Part shown: positions 26,262 to 33,525 of the stretch, piece after piece
Numbering within the stretch: the stretch's first letter is position 1
How the letters are laid out: each line of letters opens with the position of its first letter
From: Streptomyces sp. DG2A-72
Lineage (GTDB): Bacteria; Actinomycetota; Actinomycetes; Streptomycetales; Streptomycetaceae
Direction of reading: 5' to 3'
Length of the DNA: 64,000 nt
Assembly: GCF_030499575.1 (NCBI RefSeq)
Contig: NZ_JASTLC010000001.1
Location: 620,001 to 684,000 of the forward strand
The notes under the pieces: model-generated
The model's input: only the letters and a program-made list of their open reading frames with translations
Databases searched by the model: none
Told to the model about the DNA's origin: nothing
Program-made: the position numbers and the translations under genes

Positions 26262-27365
26262 TCACTCGCCGAGGGCTGGCTTGAGCTGATGCCACATCCA
26301 GGCGATGTCGGGGTAAGGGGGCGGGGTGAGGTCGTCGGGGTCCCACAGCATGGGGGTCGGGCTCGGGCTGACGGTCAGCGGCGTGGCGGGGCCGGTCCCG
26401 GCCGCATCGCTGGTGAAGTAGCGGGCGCTGATGGCGGTGAACTCGACGGTAGCGGGGATCCACTGAGGCAATTCGGCGGCGTAGCGGACGACGGCTGGCC
26501 GGGGATCCTTCAACAGCCGCTCCTGGAGGCGCAGCATGAGGCAGAGCATACGTTCGTAGAGTTCTGCGGCCTTCAGCAGAGCAGTGGTGGTGTCAAGGCC
26601 GTGTTCGGCGGCGAGGGCGGAGAAGAGGTTGATGTCTCGCTGTCCGGCCTGGGCTTCCTTGGCCAGGCTGCCGAGGTCGTTGACGATGGTGCAGGGATAG
26701 AACACCGACAAGGTGAACGCCCGGACGAGTGGGTCGTAGAACTCGTCCGGTGTCATCGCGTATCCGGCGCCCGGCGCGGTGTAGGCGGCCAGGACCCCGG
26801 CGCCGCACTTGGGCCAGCGCATGCGCAGGTATTCGCCGACCGCGGGCGCTGCGGTGCTGGACTGGAGGGCGAGTTTCCACAACTGGCCGCCGAGCCACTG
26901 GGCGTTCTCGCTGCGGACAGCAGCGAGGCCGTCAGGGGGCAGGCACGCCTGCAGGACGCGCCGCAGGTCACGGAGGCTGGTGAGGAACGGGTCGGCCGGC
27001 AGGGGAACGTCGGACGGCTCGTATAGGACGCGGTTGGCCTCGGCTGACAGCGCGGCCGCACGGGCGGGATTGCCGGTCAAGGTATCGAGATGGTCATCCC
27101 ACTTGCACGCCCAGTGGGTGTAGTAGGTCATGGCGATCGCTGCCTCTTCGGTGACGAAGGGCATCCCGTGGGCGATGAACGTACCGAAGTTCATCCGGGT
27201 CATGCGGGAGTCGGGGGCACACAACCCCTGCTCGATGGCCCAGGCGGCGCCAGCCCGATCCAGGCACTGGCCGCCGGACGGGTGCTGTTGAAGGGGGACA
27301 GGGCAGTAGAGCTGCAGGCCCTCGGGGGGAAGAGTGTCCAGGAGTCGACCGAAAGCGGTTGCCAT
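26262..27365 (-). CDS. class I terpene synthase
   Basis: 367-residue bacterial terpene cyclase. The Asp-rich metal motif DDHLD is at residues 90-94 and the NSE/DTE-type motif NDLGSLAKE at 229-237. The Arg-Tyr pair closing the active site is ISARY (315-316). All three are canonical, so the enzyme should be active and should ionise a prenyl diphosphate with three Mg ions. The chain length of its substrate is set by the adjacent prenyltransferase, whose features favour GGPP. A diterpene is therefore the working guess and a sesquiterpene the alternative. ATG 27365 follows AGGGAGA. It is downstream of, and 40 bases from, the prenyltransferase gene, forming an operon without a P450. Confidence 0.88.
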   Translation of the reverse strand: MATAFGRLLDTLPPEGLQLYCPVPLQQHPSGGQCLDRAGAAWAIEQGLCAPDSRMTRMNFGTFIAHGMPFVTEEAAIAMTYYTHWACKWDDHLDTLTGNPARAAALSAEANRVLYEPSDVPLPADPFLTSLRDLRRVLQACLPPDGLAAVRSENAQWLGGQLWKLALQSSTAAPAVGEYLRMRWPKCGAGVLAAYTAPGAGYAMTPDEFYDPLVRAFTLSVFYPCTIVNDLGSLAKEAQAGQRDINLFSALAAEHGLDTTTALLKAAELYERMLCLMLRLQERLLKDPRPAVVRYAAELPQWIPATVEFTAISARYFTSDAAGTGPATPLTVSPSPTPMLWDPDDLTPPPYPDIAWMWHQLKPALGE

Positions 27366-27405
27366 ACGGGGTCTGGTCTCCCTAAAGGTTCTCGGTGGTC
27401 TGAGG

Positions 27406-28455
27406 TCAGTGGTCGCGGTTGGTGAGCAGCCGGGCCAGGACGATGAGTTCCTCCACAGCACTTGGTTCGAGTCGTCCGCTATGCAGGTGTTCCAGGGCCT
27501 GCGCAGTGTGCTGTTCGCACTCACTCCTCGCCCAGGCACGGCCTCCGGCCTGCTCCACCAGACGAGCAGCCAGCTCCTGCTCGGCGGTGCTCAGCGGGCC
27601 GGAGCGCGCATACAGGGCACGCAGCCGGTGTGCGGCCGGACCGTCGGCGCCCAGCGCGGCCACGACGGGCAAGGTCTTCTTGCGCGCGGCCAGGTCGGAG
27701 CCGACCGGCTTGCCGGTGCGCTGCGGGTCGCCCCAGATACCGAGCAGGTCATCGACGAGTTGGAAGGCGGCGCCCAGGTGGGCCCCGAACGCCCGCAGGT
27801 GAGCGACCCGCTCTCCGTCCCCGCCGCCGACCAATGCCCCCAGCGCGCACGCCGCGGCCATCAAGGCGCCGGTCTTGCCCGCCGCCATCGCCTGGACCTC
27901 CTCGAGTGACGCCCCGGTCTCGTTCACCAGGAGACTGTCGGCGTATTCGCCCTCAATCAAGTCCTGCACCGAGGCGGTCAACAGTGCCACTCCTGCTGAG
28001 GTGTCCAGGGACGGCGAGGCGGTGGCCATCACCTGCGTGGCCAAGAAGAACAGGGCGTCTCCAGTCAGGACCGCGGCCGGCACGCCCATCTGGGCCCACA
28101 GGGCGGGGCGGCCCCGGCGGATACGGTCACCGTCGAGGACATCGTCGTGCAGGAGCGAGGCGTTGTGGACCAGTTCGACGACTACCGCCGCCGAGGCCCC
28201 CGCCGCCTGGCTTCCCCCTACTGCAGCGCAGCCACCAAGAGCCAGGGCGGGCCGTACGCCCTTCCCCTTGGCCGTCACGGCAGACAGCTCTGTACCCTCG
28301 GTGTCCCACCAGCCGAAGTGGACCCCAGCCGGATGCCGGATCCGCCGGGGCAGCCGCGAGACCGCCTCCCGCAGGACCGGCCCGGTCACTGCGGCGGCAT
28401 CGGACAAGATCTGCCGGGCGTCACGGGCTGGGCGTACAAGAGGCTCCACGGTCAT
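27406..28455 (-). CDS. polyprenyl (probably geranylgeranyl) diphosphate synthase
   Basis: 349-residue trans-prenyltransferase that condenses IPP with allylic diphosphates. First Asp-rich motif: LLHDDVLDGDRIRRGRPALW (DDVLD at 104-108). Second: FQLVDDLLGIWGDPQRTGKP (DDLLG from 235). The fifth residue before the first motif is Ala99 rather than an aromatic residue, which favours products longer than farnesyl diphosphate, i.e. GGPP. Substrate-binding GKGVRPAL is present. ATG 28455 is used; a longer open frame upstream is out of family. It leads the two-gene operon with the terpene synthase, which is the usual arrangement for a dedicated terpenoid locus. Confidence 0.88.
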   Translation of the reverse strand: MTVEPLVRPARDARQILSDAAAVTGPVLREAVSRLPRRIRHPAGVHFGWWDTEGTELSAVTAKGKGVRPALALGGCAAVGGSQAAGASAAVVVELVHNASLLHDDVLDGDRIRRGRPALWAQMGVPAAVLTGDALFFLATQVMATASPSLDTSAGVALLTASVQDLIEGEYADSLLVNETGASLEEVQAMAAGKTGALMAAACALGALVGGGDGERVAHLRAFGAHLGAAFQLVDDLLGIWGDPQRTGKPVGSDLAARKKTLPVVAALGADGPAAHRLRALYARSGPLSTAEQELAARLVEQAGGRAWARSECEQHTAQALEHLHSGRLEPSAVEELIVLARLLTNRDH

Positions 28456-28994
28456 CACGCACCCTCTGCTGTCAAGGGACACTGGCCGCCAGGGGCAGGC
28501 AGCACTACATGGATCCCCATCAAGGCGCACATGCCACCGGTGGCTACAGAGGCGGCCAGAAGCAGACAGGGCGCGCACATATTTCTGAGGGCCAGTCGTA
28601 TGCGCCGCGCGTGAGACCCGCGAGGGCGGAGCTGGTGCTGCCCCGGTCTGAAGGTCTCTTTGGACCCGGCGCTGGGCACCGGTGCTGCCGCAGCCGTCGG
28701 CGCCCGATCCGACGCGGTACTGCTCTGAGGATGGCCGGATGGACCCGGATGCAGGGTCAGCTCCCATGCTGCGCCCGACCGGAGTGCGGACAATGGACAG
28801 TTCAAAACCTTGTCCATAATTTCGGCTCGCGCGTCCAGCCCGGCGACTTGGGCACGGCAGTAACTGCGCGGGCCAGAGCAAGCGGGGCGGGCAGAGCGAA
28901 GGGCGGCACCGGAACCTCCTGCGTAGGTCGGGGGCCCCTTCGCACGCGCCCCGAACCAGCGGGAACAGCACCCCGTGCAGTCCGTCGGTCTGCC
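28456..28994. other. 539-base spacer, no gene recognised
   Basis: All open frames here look like shadows or have skewed composition with no family resemblance. The part next to 28455 must hold the promoter of the terpene operon. A run around 28800-28840 is less GC-rich (CATAATTTCGGC). Nothing else is seen. Confidence 0.5.
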
Positions 28995-29961
28995 TCACGT
29001 ACCGGGCAGTGCGTCGGACTGAAGTTCGCGTGCGGCCTGCTTCTCGCGACGCTGGGCCCGCCCGCCCGTGCCCGGCTTGTCGAGCGCCTCCCAGTCGGGT
29101 TCCGGCCCGGGATCCTTCGCAGGAACCTTCGTCACCTTGAGGCCAGCTGCCCGCCCGCGTGTGTGCTGCCCGGTGTCGCAGGTCAACAGCCTTACGTCGC
29201 GTGCGGCAAGCGGCTGAATGGCCACAGCCCGGTCGATGATCTCGTCATCAGGGATTGGTAGGCGCGCATGGCCGGGCGGGTCCAGGACGATCTCCACGTT
29301 CACTTCGCCGCGTACCTCGCCGTCCTGCGAGACGAGGTCCGCCTGTCGCAGGATCCCGAACGTGGCCTCCGAGGTTTCGTCCAGGAGGCCGAGCGTGTGG
29401 GAGGCCCGCCAGCGGGGCGCGCTGCTTGCCGGCCTCCTTGAGACCGTCGAGTTCGTCGACCACGACGATCGGGAACAGCAGCCGGATGTGCTCACCGCTC
29501 GGCAGTCCGAGAACCTTGTGCAGATCGACGTCCGCCAACTTGTCGGGATTCTGGATGTAGAAGCTGGAGTCCGCGACCACGAACCACTCCCGACCGTTCC
29601 AGCGCCCTATCTGCGCCTCAAGGGCCGCTTCCGCTTCCGCGAACGCCTGGATGCGTTCGGTGATCTCAAGTTCCACCAGGCCGTTGACGAGTCGCTGCTG
29701 GTCAGCGCCGGCGAGGGTGCCGCAGCTGCCGAGGAGGGCCTGATAGCGCGGGGTGAGGACGAGGGAGTCGAGGTCCCTGTCGCTGATCTGGGAGCGCAGC
29801 ATGCCTGCCGCATCGGTGGCCCATTCCAGGTACCGCAGAAGGCTCTCGAAGGCACTCCGCATTGGGGAAGGGCCACGGAGGTTCTCGGCTTTGACGCGGG
29901 TCTCTCGGAGCACGTTGCGGAGGTTCCTACCGTCGGCTCCCGGGCGGGGCGTGATGGGCAT
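28995..29961 (-). pseudogene. PIN-domain nuclease gene with a 1-base frameshift
   Basis: Two overlapping frames join into one PIN protein. Frame 1 (from ATG 29961) gives an N-terminal helical part and the PIN start VVADSSFYIQNPDKLADVDL, then VVVDELDGLKEAGKQR. The protein continues in the next frame as WRASHTLGLLDE, IPDDEIIDRAV, VRLLTCDTGQHTRGRAAGL, with the remaining acidic residues of a PIN active site. The shift lies in a run of four C on the coding strand (29414-29417 on plus); one C fewer restores KQRARWRASH. Either a real inactivating slip or a base-calling error. PIN domains are Mg-dependent RNases. No antitoxin gene is adjacent. Confidence 0.75.
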
Positions 29962-29981
29962 GCGCTGATCCTGCCAGGCCC

Positions 29982-30224
29982 CTGCACGTCGACGCGTTCG
30001 CGGAGCAGGTGGCCGAGGCGGCGTCGGAGTACGCCCCGCACAAGCTGGCGGCGTACCTCTACCAGCTGGCGTCCCTGTACACGACGTTCTACGGCAAGTG
30101 CCCGGTCCTGAAGGCCGAGTCGCCGACCCAGGTGGAGAACCGGTTGTTCCTGTGCGATGTCACCGCGCGGACGCTGCACCGGCGGATGGCGCTGCTGGGG
30201 ATCAGGACGCCTGAGCGGCTCTGA
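29982..30224 (+). pseudogene. argS: arginyl-tRNA synthetase C-terminal fragment
   Basis: About 80 codons matching the DALR anticodon-binding end of Arg[31 protein letters not shown], then [20 protein letters not shown] and the usual C-terminal IRTPERL. The catalytic domain with its HIGH motif is absent; upstream DNA belongs to the divergent PIN gene. Such argS tails commonly mark recombination debris; the functional argS should be elsewhere in the genome. Confidence 0.82.
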
Positions 30225-30277
30225 GTGCGTGCTTCTGATCCCCGGTTCTGAGTAGCCTGGAGTCCTAGGCTGGCTCG

Positions 30278-30636
30278 GTGTCCGAGGACGCCGGGCGGGC
30301 CGGGGAGAGGATCTGGCCGGGTTGTGGTAAACGGCTGAGGCCGGGTGCCCTCCCCAGGGCGGAGTTCTGCTCGTCGGCCTGTCGTGCCAGGCAGTGGCGG
30401 AAGGAACGTCGGCTGCGCCGACTTCTGGCGGCGGCTCAGAATGGCGTCGGCGAGGCGGAGTGCCCGGAGTGCGGGACCGGGTGGTGGTCGGTGTGGATCG
30501 CCGGGCGGATGCCATGTACTGCTCGACGCGGTGCAAGGTGAGGGCGTGGAGGCGCCGGAAGGAACCGTACGGCGAGCGGTCACAGCAACCGCCGGGCGAA
30601 CGCATCCTGAGTCCAAAGTTGGTGGTGAGACCCTGA
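30278..30636 (+). pseudogene. small double zinc-motif protein gene, frameshifted
   Basis: The first frame (start 30278) has GCGKRLRPGALPRAEFCSSACRARQWRKERR and then AECPECGTGWW. The second Cys pair continues only in another frame, RADAMYCSTRCKVRAWRRRKE, around 30505-30570. Together they resemble Streptomyces proteins with repeated C-x2-C ... YCSxxCRxRAxR zinc motifs, found near mobile elements. The break lies in the GGTGGTGGTCGG run near 30478-30492. Function unknown. The first motif also has Trp where the first Cys would be expected, so the gene seems to be decaying. Confidence 0.5.
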
Positions 30637-30865
30637 TCGCCTGGGCAGCCATCACCCTCATGACCGCCGCCTGACCCGGAGAGGCGCCACCCCCAGCTGG
30701 CCAAGGCAACCGGCGTCGGCCGACGGCTGAGCCGTCCTCTCCACACATCAGGCTGGATCAGCCGGACAACCAGGCCACTAGCCCGGTGGCCTGCGGGTCT
30801 CCAGTCACGTCATACAAGCCGAGGACGCCGTCCATCATCACCACCACAGGCCCCCGGGACGCCCA

Positions 30866-30913
30866 ACGGGGTGCCTTTCCGCGTCAGCCATCGGACGCGG
30901 AAAGGCACCCCGT
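30866..30913 (-). terminator. 20-bp perfect hairpin terminator
   Basis: Arms 30866-30885 and 30894-30913 are exact complements around an eight-base loop. It lies 19 bases beyond the stop of the secreted protein gene on the minus strand. Very stable; likely terminator. Confidence 0.85.
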
Positions 30914-30931
30914 GATCCCGCCAAGGCGCCC

Positions 30932-31291
30932 CTATGACGCTACCTTCCCGGCGAACTCCTCGTATCGGACGTCTTTGAAGTTCAAATTGAAGGGCTGCCC
31001 ATCCGAGACGTTGAAAGCAAGCACCTTCCAGGTCCGTGCTGGCGCGTCCTTGTAGTCGTTGCAGTACAGCCGTGCGAGCGTCTCCTTCGCGAAGAAGCAG
31101 ACCTGGACCTCGACGGGGATCGCCAGCTTCACATTGATGTCACGACAGCGGGTCGACGTTTTGAAGTAGGCCCCGCCCATCGGCGCAGTGGGCCAGCCCT
31201 CGTACTTGGTGAAGTCCTGCGCGCCGTCGTAGCACGGGTTCGACGGTGCGGCGCCGGCTGGCGCCGCCGTGGTTAAGGCACCACCCGCCAC
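30932..31291 (-). pseudogene. small secreted protein, signal peptide cut by an IS end
   Basis: About 119 codons encoding a small exported protein: RALVAGGALTTAAPAGAAPS is the tail of a signal peptide, followed by a mature part with four Cys (NPCYDGAQDF, RCRDINVKL, VQVCFFAKET, LYCNDYKDA), probably two disulfides. The basic start of the signal peptide is missing, because the DNA changes to IS sequence at 31292. The apparent GTG start at 31291 lies inside the hydrophobic core, so export is probably lost. Mature domain family not recognised. The terminator is intact, showing the gene was recently whole. Confidence 0.7.
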
Positions 31292-31411
31292 TAGGGCGCG
31301 TATCGAGTCGTGATCATCGGGTGGTTCTGGTGAGGTCTTTGATCCAGATCATCGAGGCGTGCAGGTGGAGACTGGCGAGGTAGCTGTCGGGAGTCTTGTC
31401 GTATCGGGTGT
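31292..31411. mobile_element. IS5-type element end remnant, about 120 bp
   Basis: Nearly identical to the left (transposase 3-prime) end of the element at 35843-36944: the two sequences agree from about 31302 (matching 35849) with only a few substitutions until 31411, where similarity stops abruptly. It encodes the last transposase residues (ASMIWIKDLTRTTR) on the minus strand. A CTAG lies at the outer border, the target preferred by many IS5-family elements. Confidence 0.8.
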
Positions 31412-31540
31412 CTCACCGTCCCAGTTCCGGCCTCCTGGTACGTCACGCTCTGGGGCGGGTGAGGCACGTGGAGCCGACGTGAGCCGACCGGTGCACTGAT
31501 GTCCGGGCGGGGACTCATGGGACATGGCCCGGCACCCGGC

Positions 31541-32203
31541 TCAGGTTCCGGGGAGGATACGGCGCGTCTCGTAGGCCCACATCGCGATCTCGACCCGGTT
31601 GCGGGCGCCGAGTTTGGCCATCAGGCTCGCCAGATGCGTCTTCACCGTGCTGAGGCTGATGTGCAGAGCGTCGGCGATCTCGGTGTTGGTCAGCCCGCGG
31701 GCGACGGCGAGGAGCACCTGCTCCTCGCGGGCGGTGACGGGGGAGACCGGCTGGGCCGCGGGCCGGCCGGCGGGCAGGTCCGCGAACGCCTGGAGCAGAC
31801 GGACGGTGACGCTGGGCGCGATGAGCGCCTCACCGTCGGACGCCGACCGTACGGCCTGGGCCAGAAGGTCCGGTCCCGTGTCCTTGAGGAGGAATCCGCG
31901 GGCGCCGGCACGCAGTGAGCCGTAGACGTACTCGTCGAGGTCGAACGTGGTGATGACGACCACGGCCAGCGGGTCGGCGACGCCCGGGCCGGCGATCAGC
32001 CGGGTGGCCTCGAGCCCGTCGAGCACGGGCATGCGGATGTCGAACAGGCAGACGTCGGGGCGCAGTTCGCGGGCCAGACGTACCGCTTCGTGTCCGTCGT
32101 CGGCCTCGCCGACCACCTCGATTCCGGGCTGGGCGTTCAGCATGATCCGCAACCCGGTGCGGATGATCGCCTGGTCGTCAGCGACGAGGACGCGAATGGA
32201 CAC
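31541..32203 (-). CDS. NarL/LuxR-type response regulator
   Basis: 220-residue two-component regulator. The receiver domain has the acidic pair ADDQ, the phosphorylated Asp55 in VCLFDIRMPVLDG, and TTFDLDEYVYGSLRAGARGFLLKD. The C-terminal LuxR HTH is NTEIADALHISLSTVKTHLASLMAKLG. GTG 32203 (VSIRVLVADD) is chosen. Its start overlaps the 3-prime end of the kinase gene by 26 bases, so the two are translationally linked. Likely target: the divergent MMPL transporter gene, and itself. The signal is unknown. Confidence 0.92.
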   Translation of the reverse strand: MSIRVLVADDQAIIRTGLRIMLNAQPGIEVVGEADDGHEAVRLARELRPDVCLFDIRMPVLDGLEATRLIAGPGVADPLAVVVITTFDLDEYVYGSLRAGARGFLLKDTGPDLLAQAVRSASDGEALIAPSVTVRLLQAFADLPAGRPAAQPVSPVTAREEQVLLAVARGLTNTEIADALHISLSTVKTHLASLMAKLGARNRVEIAMWAYETRRILPGT

Positions 32204-33350
32204 CGCTCTCGCTCCTCGCTCTCGGCAGTTCGGCTTCGACATGCCAGCCCCGGTCGGTACCCGGGCCGGCTCGTAGTGTGCCGCCGAGCAGGGTCGCGCG
32301 CTCGCGCAGTCCGGTAAGTCCGTATCCGTCGCGACCCCGGCCTGTGCGCCGGCCGTTGTCGCGCACGCTCACCCGTACCGTGTGCCGTTCCGCGGCGACC
32401 CGGACGACGAGCTCGGTCGCGTCGACCGCATGGCGCAGCGCGTTGGTCACCGCCTCCTGCACGATCCGGTAGACGGCCGCGTCCACGGCCGGGGGCAGCG
32501 AGTCCAGTTCGCCGTCGAGCCCCAGGTCGACCTTGAGGCGATCACCCGGCGTGCGCACCAGGCGCTCCAGATCCGCGACGCCGGCAGGCGGCGCCAGCTC
32601 GGCGCCGACCCCGCGGTCGCGCAGCGCGGCGACCATGGCGCGCATTTCCTCCAGCGTGCGCGCCCCTTCCTCCTCGACCCCCTCCAGCGCCTCGACGGCG
32701 GCGGACGGGTCGGTGCCCGCGAGCACCCGGCCCGCCTGGGCGGTGATCACCATGGCCGACACGTGGTGGGCCACCGTGTCGTGCAGTTCCCGGGCGAGCT
32801 GCTCACGCTCGCGGGAGCGCACCTGCTCCAACTGCCGCTCGCGAGCGGTCACCCGGAACCGCACGGCAGCCCCGACCACGCCGGGCAGCAGCAGGAAGAC
32901 GAAGCCCACGACCTTTTCGACGACCGGAGCCTCGTACGTGACGACACACAGCGCGCCGACCGCGAGGATCACCGCGCCGCCCAGCACGATCTCGCGTCCC
33001 GATCCCCACCGGGGCAGCGCGTACACCAGCACGAGCACGACCGCGCCGGTGTCCAGGCCGACGGGCTCGCGCGGTGCGGCGACGAGCGAGGCCACCTGGA
33101 GCAGCATCACCGAGCCGAACGCCAGCGTGACCATCGCCAGCGGGCGGGTCCGGCGCCACAGAGGCAGCAGGCACAGCCATACGGTGAAACCCACCGCCAC
33201 CGGCCGCCACACGACGTTCTCGCGCAGGGTGGCCTCCAGCACCACACCGCCCAGGCCCGCGGCGAGCAGCGCCCAGTCCCGCCGCACCCGGGCGGGCGCG
33301 TCGGGCGGCCGGGGTTCGGTCCACAGGGTTCGCAGGTCGTCTCGCAGCAC
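32178..33350 (-). CDS. sensor histidine kinase (HisKA_3)
   Basis: 390-residue membrane kinase. The first 165 residues contain about four to six membrane helices (LLAAGLGGVVLEATL, VAVGFTVWLCLLPLW, VTLAFGSVMLLQVASLV, AVVLVLVYALP, VILAVGALCVVTY, VGFVFLLLPGVVGAAV) and no large extracellular domain. This suggests sensing within the membrane, as in DesK- or LiaS-like kinases. A short coiled coil follows. The phosphoacceptor is His190 in ELHDTVAHHVSAMV, and the ATPase domain has VQEAVTNALRH and GYGLTGLRERATLLGG. It phosphorylates the adjacent response regulator. Divergent from the MMPL gene across 175 bases. Confidence 0.92.
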   Translation of the reverse strand: MLRDDLRTLWTEPRPPDAPARVRRDWALLAAGLGGVVLEATLRENVVWRPVAVGFTVWLCLLPLWRRTRPLAMVTLAFGSVMLLQVASLVAAPREPVGLDTGAVVLVLVYALPRWGSGREIVLGGAVILAVGALCVVTYEAPVVEKVVGFVFLLLPGVVGAAVRFRVTARERQLEQVRSREREQLARELHDTVAHHVSAMVITAQAGRVLAGTDPSAAVEALEGVEEEGARTLEEMRAMVAALRDRGVGAELAPPAGVADLERLVRTPGDRLKVDLGLDGELDSLPPAVDAAVYRIVQEAVTNALRHAVDATELVVRVAAERHTVRVSVRDNGRRTGRGRDGYGLTGLRERATLLGGTLRAGPGTDRGWHVEAELPRARSESGVHSRPRR

Positions 33351-33525
33351 GGTTCTCAGCGTAGGGACCGCGCCGTGCCGCGCATCGGCCGAAAGGACGG
33401 GGCGTCACTCCGACTTGGGGCCGACGGATCCGCGGCCCGCGAGCCGATGCCGAAGAGCGCCGTGGCGACGAGCCTCGGCATCGGCGGCCGTACAAGGACG
33501 GCCGACGAGGTGGTTGGAGGACCCG

